64,000 bases of DNA from Tetranychus cinnabarinus (taxonomy: Eukaryota; Arthropoda; Arachnida; Trombidiformes; Tetranychidae), in assembly GCA_022266195.1 (NCBI GenBank), contig WHVY01000001.1, forward strand, positions 11,098,001 to 11,162,000, given 5' to 3'. Numbering within the stretch: the stretch's first letter is position 1; every line of letters starts with the position of its first letter. Positions 24,144-34,775 of this stretch are shown here, one piece after another. Under the pieces are notes generated by a model. It searched no databases. It was not told the origin of the DNA and saw only the letters and a list, made by a program, of their open reading frames with translations. The position numbers and the translations under genes are program-made.

Positions 24144-26015
24144 CAGTCAAGCCTCTCAAAATTGGAGCCTCTCAAAGTTAGTCGTTGCTAAGACAACAGA
24201 GTAGACAATTGTCCATGCATTTATCCCTCTTATTAATGAAGCTTCAACATGCCTCGTCGTAATTTGAATTATAGTGAAAAAAATAAAGTTTTGATGGCCA
24301 AAGATCAGAATCTTAATTCTGAACAGATTGCCTTAAAGTTCAAAGTCTGTAAATCAACTGTTCATAATATAATTAATAACAAATCAAAGGTAAAAAGTGC
24401 CATTGAGAAAAACAAAGGACGTTCAAAAAGGTTAGTCATGAAGTCTCAATAAGAGTTTCATTTTGATTGAATTTTTATCATTTTTAGGATTGTTGATTCA
24501 GTAAATTTTTTTGATGAAAAAATTGTTGATTATATTCAATCAATGCAAAATGTTGGATTTCCAATTACAAGTTTGATGATAAGAGAAAAGGCGGCTCGAC
24601 TGGCAAACGAATATAAAGTAAATATTGTAGCTTCAAGAGGATGGTTTCATCGGTTCAAATTAAGGTGTAAAGTTAAACATGGAAAACTACATGGTGAATC
24701 AACAAGTGTTGATCTCACTGCTGTTGAAAATTTCGCCAAAAATATGATTCCTAAAATAATGAACAAATATGAACCGAATATGATTTACAATTTGGACGAG
24801 ACAGCTATTTTTTATCGACAACTTCCAAGCAAGACTTATTTCATTTCCAAATCACCTCATTTCGGAACTAAAATTTACAAAGAAAGAGTTACATTGGCTT
24901 TGTGTTGTAATTCTGTTGGAGATAAATTGACCCCAATGATAATAGGTAAATCACGCAATCCCAAAGCTCTTAGAGGAAATCAACAACATTTACAGACTTT
25001 GGATGTCATTTATCAATCAAACTCAGCAGCTTGGATGACCAAAAAATTGTTCACATTTTACCTTCAAATTTGGCATAATGAGCTTCAGAAAAATAATCTC
25101 AAAGTTGCTCTAATTGTTGATAATTTTGCTGGCCACAAGATTGATGAAGATCTATTTCCAAATATTGAGTTTATCTGGCTACCTCCTGGAACTACAAGTT
25201 ATCTACAACCTTTAGATTGTGGAATAATTAAATCATTCAAAGATAAATACCTAAAAGGTCTATTCAATAGAATCTTCATTAAATTTGAACAAAATGCTAA
25301 TCCACTTACAATAGTTAAAGAAATAACTATTTTTGATGCTGTTTGCTGGATCGCAGAGGCGTGGTCAGAAGTTTCAATTGAAACGATAAAGAATTGCTGG
25401 ACCCATGCAAAATTCAGAGTTGAAAGTGTTGAGGTTGATGCAGTTGATGAAGAAATGGTTGAAGAGAAAGATGAGGAATTGTTGACCATTTATAACTGTT
25501 TACCAGAAATTGCTCAAGATAAACCTACTTTAGTTGAATATTTACAGGCTATGACAATTAGTGATCATAACTCTTATGTCTGTGAAACAAGAGGTCTTTA
25601 AAGACAAGGAAAAATATAATATAAAAAATCTAAACCATTAACATAGTTGTCATTATCAACTGTTCCTCAATTATCAAGTCAATCATTAATTTTCATCGTT
25701 TTCACTAAATTTAAATCCATTGAAACCATCCATATCATTGTTGCTCCACTCCTTTGAAAATCCTATGTAAATAATAAGAAAAAGATAAATTGAGTAAAGA
25801 ATCATTAATTTAATATGTAACTTACTGTCAATCAAATTGAATTTTCCACCGTCAGTCGAACCAATTACGACCAGCAATTAAAAAACACCAATCAAAGATC
25901 AAAGCTCCAATCAATAAAACAAAAACAAAGCCAATGTTAGCTAAAATAAGCGTATCTGACTGTTAAATAGACTTTAATCTATTCTCACTACGTCCAAATT
26001 AGAGAGGCTTGACTG
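24144..26015 (+). mobile_element. Complete pogo/Tigger DNA transposon
   Basis: The element is 1872 bp, flanked by TA on both sides. Inverted ends are CAGTCAAGCCTCTCAAAATT (left) and the complement of CAGTCAAGCCTCTCTAATTT (right). A second CCTCTCAAAGTTAG motif follows the left end. It carries one spliced transposase gene with no disabling change. The TA target, CAGT ends and a CENP-B-like/DDD transposase identify the Tc1/mariner superfamily, pogo group. Intact ends plus an intact frame suggest it is recent and could be mobile. Confidence 0.92.
24249..25601 (+). CDS. Pogo/Tigger-type transposase (CENP-B-like HTH, DDE_1)
   Basis: Two exons, 24249-24430 and 24488-25601, joined at AG|GTTAGT...TTTTTAG|G in phase 2, give 431 aa. 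The N-terminal psq-type helix-turn-helix (about 5-50: LNSEQIALKFKVCKSTVHNI) is followed by a CENP-B/Tc5-type HTH (about 80-130: ITSLMIREKAARLA ... GWFHRFK). The DDE_1 catalytic domain has YNLDETAIF, LIVDNFAGH and QPLDCGIIKSF, with 31 residues between the second and third Asp (DD31D). It would excise and integrate the element at TA. The 56-base intron may be spliced or read through to an early stop, which could limit activity. No stop or frameshift was seen. Confidence 0.92.
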
Positions 26016-26900
26016 TACTGTAACAGTATTACTGTTATAGTTTAACTTTTAATGTGTTTCTGTTGCAATTTTTTGTTTTATTTTTTGGCCATTTGTGATT
26101 TATTTGTGATCAAGTTTTTTTCAGGTCTTTTAACATGATTTGTCAATTAGTCAAGAAGATTGCTTGGACTAGATATCATTCAAGTAAGTATAATCTTTGT
26201 TTTCATCTGTGTTTTATAGAGAAATTTAATTTCACAGCCTTCTAATTGAGATAAAGAGAAGAATTTCAAAGTTTCAGAAAAGATCACTGAATCACTGAAT
26301 GATCAGAATTCAGGTTATTCAGAAAAAGCTAGGTTGTGAGACGAGACAAAATTCTCGTCAAAACACTTAAAAGGCAAAAAACGTAAATTATTCTAATCTG
26401 GCGTTAGAATCATTTGTGATTTATTTCAAAGAAAGTAAAATGTATCTGAATTCAAAATTTTCTAATTTTTTTTCTTTCTTTTCAAGTTTTTTGATTTAGT
26501 AAGTGCAAACTATGAAAATAAAATTCCCAACTCTTTTTGTTTACAATTTCAATGAGCATTATAAAGTCTCATGATTACGTACGATCACGGAATCCTCTTC
26601 TCCGATGAGGATAAATTGCGAAAGCTAAGATGATCGAGGATGATCGATGGATTCCATTGCACGTTTTTCTTGACTTGAAGAAACTGGCTGCAGCAACAAG
26701 TGGTTGTTGAATCGATGAAAAACTCTACAGATATGGGCAAAATTGATCAATCTGGAAATAGGATTAGACGATGTCCTGCTCCAAGCCTTTCCAAACATTA
26801 ACAGAATGTCCAACTTGGCGTTTAAAAATAAAGTTCATGTGAGGTCTTCGAGGATCAGGAACTCTATTCAGCCAGCTTTGGCCAACTTTACCAATTTCTT

Positions 26901-27813
26901 AATACATTTAATCTTTAAGCTTTGGGTATTTTACCATTTTAGGTATCATTTGCAATTCTTGACCAAAGAGTGCCGAAAGATTTAAATTTAGATTTAAAAG
27001 CAATCAGCTCATTCTCTGTGAAGTCACACTTGGAAAATAGCAACTTATTTTTTCGATATTTCTATTACTCTTAGGTTAATTTTAATCCGAATCATTTTTC
27101 TTTCTTCTAATATAAGGTAGTTCAATTTACTCTAAATATCAATCAGAACATTTATGTAATCGAATGAAATGATATTTATATTAAACTTGGTTCATTAAAC
27201 AAGATTTAAATTATGAAATATGTCCTACGAATATTTAATGTTCACGACTGTTTGTTTGACGGATTTGCTAAGTAAAAATGTATACATCACACTCTTGATG
27301 TTAAATAACATTTAATAAAACTGTTAAATCTCTTGATAGCATATTTAATATTCACAATAGACAGACACTGAAAACACAATTTATTTACCAAATAATTATT
27401 GGTTAATAACTAAATGATAGAGTTTAAATTATCTTAGTTCCTCTTCTAAACTCTAGAATCATTGGTCTTTCATGCTTCTTTTTGATGTCCATCGTAAACA
27501 AAATCATGGAAGAAATCCGACTTATGATGGTCGTAGCGATTAAGGCCGCATCTATACAATTTTCAATACAACTATTAACTCGGCGTTTTAGGATTAAAAA
27601 CCTAATCTCTTCTCTTTCCTCTTTCTTCTTCACTCTCTCTCTATGTGATATTTCAATCTATCGATTCAAACATCGATATCGTCTCATGATTCATGTGGCT
27701 CTTTTGCACAGACATTTATTCGGATACTCTAAACAGTGCAATACTGCATGTGCTTCTGTTGTTATTTTTGATTTTTATTTTTGTGATTTAATTTTATCTA
27801 TCAAGTTTTAAAC
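26901..27813. other. AT-rich spacer and presumed promoter of the La gene
   Basis: No coding exon is supported. The CT-rich block at about 27595-27650 and the two ATCGAT-containing sequences after it are conserved upstream of the decayed La copy (24000-24130), so this part probably holds the promoter or 5' untranslated region of the La gene. Confidence 0.5.
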
Positions 27814-28593
27814 ATGACAAATACTGAATTAAATGAGAAGATCGCTTCTCAAATGAAATATTATTTTAGTGATTACAATTTAGCTAGGGATAAATTCATG
27901 AAGGAAAAGATGGCCGAGGACGATGGCTGGATTCCATTGCACGTTTTTCTTACCTTCAAGAAGCTTGCTGCGTTGACCAGTGATCCACAAGTGGTTGTGG
28001 AATCAATTAAAGCTTCCGCCACTGACCTGATTGAAATTGACGAATCTGGAAGCAAAATTAGACGATCTCCTAGCAAACCTTTACCAGATCAAGGTGTCTA
28101 CCAGGAGGAAGCCATCCAAAAGACTGTTCACATTAAAGGTTTTCCTCTAGATTCTACGTTTGACCAGCTTTGGTCATTCTGTAGTGGTTTTGGTGATCTT
28201 GAGTCATTACAAATGAGGAAAACACGTAAAGGCGGTTTCAAGGGTTGTGTACTCGCTGTATTTAAAGACAAAGCAGATGCTGCAAAAATTCTTGAAGTTT
28301 CATTAAAGTACAACGACAAGGAACTTTTAAAAGAAGCTGAAAAAGCACATGTAGAACGACGACAAGCATTTTTCAACAAGAAAAGGAATGGGAAAAAGAA
28401 TGCAAGAAAGAACGAGGAATCAGAGGAGTCAAAAGGAGTTAAAAAGTTGAAAGTTGATAAAGCAGAAGAATCAGAGGAATCCGAGGAACCAGAGGAATCA
28501 GAAGGTGTTGAAAAGTTGAAAGTGGAGGAACCAGAGGAACCAGAGGGAGTTAAAAAATTGAAAGTTGAAAATATTGTTTCTTCAACAGCTTGA
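27814..28593 (+). CDS. Short La (SSB) RNA-binding protein
   Basis: Single exon, 259 aa. La proteins bind 3' oligo-U ends of RNA polymerase III transcripts in the nucleus. The La motif (about 5-85) has IASQMKYYFSDYNLARDKFM, GWIPLHVFLTFKKL and the IRRSPSKPLP exit segment. An RRM follows (about 105-180: TVHIKGFPLDSTFDQLWSFC, GGFKGCVLAVFKD). The tail is a lysine-rich stretch and then about three repeats of an acidic EE..EGVKKLKV unit. The second RRM of full-length La (about 400 aa in animals) is missing. Lack of introns and a decayed second copy upstream suggest a retrocopy or lineage-specific duplicate; no frame damage is seen, so it may be functional. Confidence 0.87.
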   Translation: MTNTELNEKIASQMKYYFSDYNLARDKFMKEKMAEDDGWIPLHVFLTFKKLAALTSDPQVVVESIKASATDLIEIDESGSKIRRSPSKPLPDQGVYQEEAIQKTVHIKGFPLDSTFDQLWSFCSGFGDLESLQMRKTRKGGFKGCVLAVFKDKADAAKILEVSLKYNDKELLKEAEKAHVERRQAFFNKKRNGKKNARKNEESEESKGVKKLKVDKAEESEESEEPEESEGVEKLKVEEPEEPEGVKKLKVENIVSSTA

Positions 28594-28604
28594 TTAAACA
28601 TCAA

Positions 28605-29518
28605 TTATGCTTAACTCCTATTTTTCCTTTCTCACTCATCAAATTTCATATATCTCTATTTATCATTGTATATCATCTTTTTTTTCTTCCCCTTTCTCCC
28701 TTCGCTTGAACACTTTTAGAGTAACACCAATCCTTGTAAACAGAATCAATCTAATCTGTCTTTCCTTTCTAAATAATGTTTCTGATTCTTTGAGTCTTTC
28801 ATTTCCATCATACATCACTATACATAGAGGAGGAGGTGGAGCGATCATTTAACAATCTCAAAGACGTTGATACGATCTGTGAGTTACTATGGATTTAGAT
28901 TTTGAAAGTCTCTTTCCGATTAAAAAATATCTAATAAAATAAATGGAAGATTTAAGATGACCATAAATTAATTTGTTTGTCCTACTTGAAAGCCCATAAG
29001 AAATCGCGGGAAAATAGAGCACACTTGTGAATTATGGGTTGATTTAACCGCCCTTTTGGTTGAACGTGGCATTTTTGTAGACTTCTATAACTCTAGTAAG
29101 TTAAACCTCAAGCTTGACTTGAATGGCGCTCAAGATTTTTTTGGAACACAAATTATCGAGTTATATTGGTAATTTAGTTTAATTTTAAATGATTTAAAGA
29201 ATATTTAGGATGCAGAATGGTCAACTAATAGTTAGCAAAAAGTAATTTTTTTTTAAACTGAAATAAATGATGCAAAGTTAATGATGAAAAAGGAGGGAAA
29301 AGGAACGAGCAAAATTTTTTTTCCTAGATTCCAAGAAATAAGGTCTCAATGAGACAATTTCTGGTTACAAAAACAGTTTTTAACAAAACAACAATTGTCA
29401 AATGAAAGTTTGTAAAGACTAAGAACGTATAAGAGGTAATAGAGAAGGAATCAAAATTATTTTTTGACAAGTAGTGTTGTTAGGGATGATGATACGAAAA
29501 GGGATAAGATAACCAAAT
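28605..29518. other. Intergenic region, convergent 3' ends of La and the chromodomain gene
   Basis: CT-rich just after the La stop, then AT-rich. No open frame with a recognisable product. Presumably the two 3' untranslated regions. Confidence 0.45.
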
Positions 29519-30169
29519 TTATATTTTTCTCTTGACTGCTTGTCGTAATGAATGTTTTTTCTTGGGGATGGAATTCTCGGTAGTAGAGTGTCCGTTTGTT
29601 ACCACTTCGTCGTCAAATTTTTTGACCTTTCTGCCTCTCGATGAGACCCTTTTTGGAGCTGTGGTTCTGGGTGAGGTTTTTGCTGCATTAGCAACTGCAG
29701 CTCCTCGCTTGGCTCGGGTAGAAGGGGCTACTGGTGGTGGCTCAGTAGTTGAAACTTTGGCTGCAGTAACTGCTGCTGCTGATGTTTTCGCTGCTTTACG
29801 TCCCCTTTTAGGTTTAACAACAATTTCATCACCACTATTCTGAATATTGGCGGCTTCTCCACTTCTTCTATTTGCAGATCTCCGGGTAACAGTTCCATTT
29901 CCGTTAACTTGATCATCAGCCTCTTTTGAAGTACTTTGGCCAGGCTTAGCAGCTCTTTCGCGCCGTTTGTAATCTTCGATTAACTCTGGACATTTCAAAT
30001 TATCAACGGGTTCCCAAGTATTATCTCGTTCACCGTAACCTTTCCATTTTAGCAAAAATTCAACTTTTCCGTTTTTGATTCTTTTATCAACTATTTTCTC
30101 CACGATGTATTCACTTTCACTGGTTGTAACCTTTTCATTTGATTTCTTCTGTCTTTTGTTTGGTGACAT
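29519..30169 (-). CDS. HP1-like chromodomain protein without a chromoshadow domain
   Basis: Single exon, 216 aa. The chromodomain at about 18-72 (EYIVEKIVDKRIKNGKVEFL, LLKWKGYGERDNTWEPVDNL, CPELIEDY) keeps the aromatic cage Tyr, Trp and Trp positions and closely follows HP1/CBX1-5, so binding to methylated H3K9 is the expected role in the nucleus. The remaining 140 residues are low-complexity: Ala/Thr/Lys-rich with basic patches (KPKRGRKAAKTSAAA, SSRGRKVKKFDD, KKKHSLRQAVKRKI) that look like nuclear-localisation or DNA-binding tails. The chromoshadow dimer domain of true HP1 is absent, and no downstream exon was found. Alternatives are a Polycomb-like CBX or a diverged HP1 paralogue. Confidence 0.88.
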   Translation of the reverse strand: MSPNKRQKKSNEKVTTSESEYIVEKIVDKRIKNGKVEFLLKWKGYGERDNTWEPVDNLKCPELIEDYKRRERAAKPGQSTSKEADDQVNGNGTVTRRSANRRSGEAANIQNSGDEIVVKPKRGRKAAKTSAAAVTAAKVSTTEPPPVAPSTRAKRGAAVANAAKTSPRTTAPKRVSSRGRKVKKFDDEVVTNGHSTTENSIPKKKHSLRQAVKRKI

Positions 30170-32848
30170 GTTTGTTTTTCTTGTAGCAAAAGCTAAATAT
30201 TATGAAATTATGATGATGGTGGTGATGGAAATGGTGAAAATAACGATGAAACAGAATTCTTCACTCTTAAGGCACAAAAAAAAGAATTAAAATCGTTCGC
30301 ACTGGAACAGCAAGGCAGAAAATCAGATGAAAGGATAGAAATGAGAAAGAGATGGATGAAACAAATACGTAATAGGCCAAATAATTAACCTATTAGCATA
30401 ATTAACTAGTAATTAGTTTATTTTGTAAATAAAGTGGTTAAAAAATTGAATTATTGGACAGAAAAAGAAAGGAAAGTTGCAGGCTGTCTTAGTTAGGCTA
30501 AAAAAGAGGGAGAATTAGGAAGAAAGACAAAAAACAAGAACATGGTTTGTCGATATATCGGTTTAGTAATTGCTATCGATTATCATAAAAGCAGAAGAGG
30601 GCAGGACATCTGCTGGAAATTACCAAAAACAGTCGAAGGATTAAAAATTTATCTTGAAAATGTTGATGAACTTATAAGATTGAATTTATAGCCTAAAATA
30701 ATTGAATAAAATGATTTAATGCACTGAACTTATATTCTGATCAATTGATAGATCAAATTAAATCAGATCCAAGCTCAATAAATATATTTTTTATGAAAAA
30801 TACTTGTTGATCTTTAACTTGAAAAGATAATTTAACAATTATTAGCAGCTTTACATGAATCAGAAACATATTTTAATCAACTGACATGGCAAGTTTATTG
30901 TTAGAGCGATTATCAGTTGATTTTAGAGGTTTTAATTTTAATTGGTTCAAATAAATTTGAAATTAATTCTCATTACGATTCATAATTGTAATATAAATTC
31001 ATGAAGACTGAAAAATTGAGAAAAATGGCTTAATAGGAAAAGCGCGATTTATTGATGAAAATGTAAGATCTTCTTATGCTATTAAATTAGTGAAATTAAT
31101 CTTGTATTTATGAATCTCAATCGGGTTTATCTGGTTTAGTTTGGGTTTTTGAGTGCTATACTAATCAAAAGATGGCAACACTTAATTTGTTTGCTTTTAG
31201 CCTTCCTTGTTTCATCCCACGGTCGAGTTTTATGATTTAATCCTATAAGAAACTTAATTTTTAAATTAGTTACAATTGGACTTTTCTTTGTTTTTCATAT
31301 TATGTTTATTTGGTCGTTAATTGGCCTTATTTTCAGTTGAGACATAGATGTGATAAAGAATAAATTGACCGAGTAAATAAACAGCAATTTCTTGCTTGTA
31401 AACTTTCATTTTATTACTGTATTGTATTTAAATTTCTGGTAAAGTCTCTCAATCCTACCTATTACTGACTTTGGTTAATTTATTTTTATTATTGGTGTTA
31501 CTATTTCTTCTAAAGTTGATCTACAATTAAAGCTTCACTTATCCATGATAATCGCTTTACTGAAAGATGTTGGTAAATACTACTTGTGATAAATAATCTT
31601 GCTCTTCATGGAGAATGCAAATGTTTGTTTTGTGGGAATCCTCTAACCTTTGGATCGAAAGTTCAAAATTAATTGTTAAATTGATTTCATTCACAGGCTG
31701 GTATTTACAGTTAATTGTTGATTTAATATTTACGGTAGCAATTATCATCATTATAATCATGGCAAAAGCCAAATGGAAGGTCAATTTGAAAGCTAGAATT
31801 TCAAAGTGAAGTAATCACACCGGGCAACTGTTAGCAACAGCAATCAGAAACCTAATCACTGAAAACTTAAGCCTGTAGTGTAGCCACACACACATGCACT
31901 AAACAATTAGCTACAATAATTGATTGTTAATTTATTTAGTTACCAAGGGATATTTAAGTATGTTTGTTTGACCAAGAAACGATGAAAATAATGGCAGACA
32001 ATTGCTGAGCATAAATAAATATATGCATTGTAAATGGAGAAGACTCATTTTTAATCGTTTTTTTCATCAACCAACCCTCATTTCAATCCGATTCAATCTT
32101 GTTCTAACCTAGAATTGAAATGTGTTTAATGATAATTTATTTGAGATTAAAATCATTAATAAATCAGTGATAAAAAGTAGTGAAAATTTTCACTAAATCA
32201 ACCTGATCCAATCTATTCAAAGCTCAAACCTATTATATTTAGCAAAAGTAGAGATCAAGTAAATTGATGTTCAATTATGTACCCGTTAATAAATGGCATA
32301 GGACAATCAACTTTTGTTCATTTTTTAACCGTTCAAGTTTATAATGCAGAATCAAGATAAGGTCACTCAACTGGTCATTAGACTTTTTTGCTGGTTTTTA
32401 ATAAAGTCAAGCCTCATCTCATGACATGAACTCAGCTATCCTCATTGGAATCCGGAAATTACCTGAATTTACAAAATGATGCTACATATTCAATCATAAT
32501 TTAACGATGAGAGCATCATTTTTAACAAATAATTATTTCCTTCATGGAACAACTTAGCTAAATATTTCTCATCTTGATAGGCTTGACTATTGTGTATAAA
32601 TATTTCTCAATCAATCAGATTGTTTATCTTTTCCATGAACTGAATTGTTATTATAATCGGGTTCCTGATCCTTTTATTTGATGGTTGAATTGATGATGGA
32701 AAGTTTCATTGCCATTGTAAATCATTGGTCGGTATCTTAATTTTTCAGCATGAGACTTTTGTCGTAATATAATAATTAAAACTAGTCCATTTAATCTGAT
32801 TCGATAAAAATTAATACATCATTAAAATATTTTTATATCAATTCACAA
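30170..32848. other. 2.7-kb intergenic region with no recognised gene
   Basis: Very AT-rich with no family motif. The paired open frames at 31557-31809 are mutually antisense and isoleucine-rich and lack splice context. Probably the promoter of the chromodomain gene at its left and unconstrained sequence beyond. Confidence 0.45.
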
Positions 32849-34775
32849 AACAGCTGAGAGGTGTGAAGAGGCAGGTACGGGAGGTTATTAATGAGGCCAT
32901 ATAACTCTGTCGTGAATGAGATCAGTTTGATGAAAATAATTAAGTGAAACAAATAAATATTTGCTGTCCAGTTTTCACAGATTTAAATTGCATTTATATC
33001 TCCAGCCATAGATAATAGGATAAAAACAATTAAAAGAAAAGCAGTTCCTAAGAAATCACCTAAAGCTGTCAAGATAGGAATCGAAAAATTATCAGGATCT
33101 GTTCCATTCCTCCACAAAAGTGTAACCAAATTGTGAGCAAAGTAAAGGAGAAGAGCGACCTGGAAAATGATAGAATCATAACCCAAATTAGCAACAAATG
33201 AATCAATAAATCAGAGGAAATGCAAATAGTGTTCTATTATAATTTAGGTTGACTAGATTCAAAGGAAAAATTACCTGAAATATTGCAAATACAAGGTAAA
33301 TCGAGAAGAATAGAATGGTGATTTCAAAGCCAGTGGAACCCTTTATCAATCTGAAGACGATGAGGTACAAAATGTGAGCCGGTAGTGATATTGTAAGTAA
33401 CATTCGAGCAGTGCTGATATTGATGTTGGAACCAATGAAGACTCGATAAGGTATTAATAAATATTCAATACTTATAGGTGGGCGACCTGGTTGACCCTGT
33501 CGATGAAGATATGTTGATATTCGGCTTGCTTGGACAGCGACTAGATTACCACCAACACCATTAATAACCGGTTGAAACATGGCTAAACGTTCAAATCGAT
33601 TAGTAGCCACATCCAATATGTAACCTCCCAGACTTGAAATTAACATTGCCAAAATTATTGGGAGCCAGCCTGAGTTGAATAACCAAGATAAATGAATGGA
33701 AAGAACGAGAAAAAAGAAGTATAAATAACTTACCACAAGTAACAACATCAAATGTGTGTTCATTTTTCCATGCAGTGTATATCCAAAAGGGGAGAAGAGC
33801 AAACAAAATTGCTATAATGATACACGATGGTATTGATATTGTTCCTGGAGAAGCGTGATTTTGAATTAGTTGAGCAAATGAAGCTAATAAACTTAAGGTA
33901 ACCACATCGCCAACAGAAGCAGCTAAAGGCGTAGCAACATTATCGGGATCAATTTCAAATCGGTGGGAAAGAACGATAACTCCAACCATGCAGGCACCAA
34001 GAAGAAAACAGGCAACATTTGCAGTCAACAGGGATGATGCGAGGAGAATTAGATTATTTTGCATGTTGAACGATCCTTTAGTGATTGCATTGGTGGATAT
34101 GGCAAAAATAGAAGCCAGGAAAGCAACTACAGTAGCTTGACATTGGATTAGAGCCATGTTACCTTTAGCTAAGGAAAGGGTTGATTTTAAATCTTTCATG
34201 TTGCCCAAGTTTGCTTGTGTTGATAATCGAGCAGCCATGGTCATTTCTAAGTTGCCCTTAAGACCTAAAAGTGATGGAACTAGGATGAAGAGTTCACTAA
34301 TTACTTTGAAAACAGGCCAATGTTGAACAATGTCAAGGATGAGACCAGCACCAACGTTACCAAACCCAGCTAAGGTAAATGCAATGCAAACCTGTAAGCT
34401 AGTCGAGAAAAGGGATTCAGATCTAGTTGAATCATTCGATTCGTCAATGGGTATTCCACAGTCTCCACATATTATGGTATTGGGTTCAACCAGGGACAAA
34501 ATAGCGGTTTTGAGTCGAGCGGCCACTCGACTAGGTTGGTTTGTTCGAGCATCATTATTAACATGTAATAATGGAGCCTTTACCGTGGGAGAAGACATGG
34601 CTTTGTTAGATTGACCATAGAGGATAACAGAAATACTGAGGATTTGTTGAAGTAAACCATTGAATGGTTAGCAGACTACACTAGTAAACTAAAATAAACA
34701 AGCAATCAACACAAACTGCACAAGCAAACTGCACAAGAAAACAAGAGGAGTATTCCTCACGTGAACCCACTTTGC
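32849..34775 (-). repeat. SLC41 inverted duplication, arm 1
   Basis: This arm matches 44125-46085 in reverse orientation. Homology covers the whole SLC41 gene including intron positions, the 3' flank (CTCCCGTACCTGCCTCTTCA block) and about 170 bases upstream of the start. Coding exons are closest; introns have diverged, so this duplication is older than the CRAL-TRIO one. Confidence 0.88.
32983..34598 (-). CDS. SLC41-family magnesium transporter, paralogue A
   Basis: Exons 33734-34598, 33275-33669 and 32983-33159 (phases 1 and 0) give 478 aa. SLC41 proteins are eukaryotic MgtE relatives that move Mg2+, often against Na+, in the plasma or mitochondrial membrane. Two MgtE-like halves are visible: the first with VPSLLGLKGNLEMTMAARLS and HRFEIDPDNVATPLAASVGD, the second with PVINGVGGNLVAVQASRIST and RNGTDPDNFSIPILTALGD. 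The paired GN.....AR/SR and DPDN..P....GD motifs define the family. About ten hydrophobic helices are present, and the cytosolic N-terminus (about 80 aa) is the least conserved part. Paralogue B lies 9.7 kb away in the opposite direction. Confidence 0.95.

Larger units (their letters stand above)
24000..26900 (+). pseudogene. Decayed La-like gene split by a pogo transposon
   Basis: The stretch 24000-24141 resembles the CT-rich, GATTCATG-containing DNA upstream of the intact La gene (27585-27700). After the transposon, 26040-26132 resembles its 5' untranslated region, and an ATG at 26133 begins a degenerate start (MICQLVKKIAW against MTNTELNEKIAS). Homology stops at about 26195, where roughly 400 unrelated bases intervene, and resumes at 26592 with a copy of the La-motif region (DDRWIPLHVFLDLKKLAA with stops and frame slips), fading by about 26900. 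It is a dead tandem duplicate of the neighbouring La gene. Confidence 0.7.

Noticed and set aside
31557..31809. Overlapping antisense frames of 64 and 75 codons
   Set aside because: AT-rich, hydrophobic, mutually antisense and isolated from any splice context.
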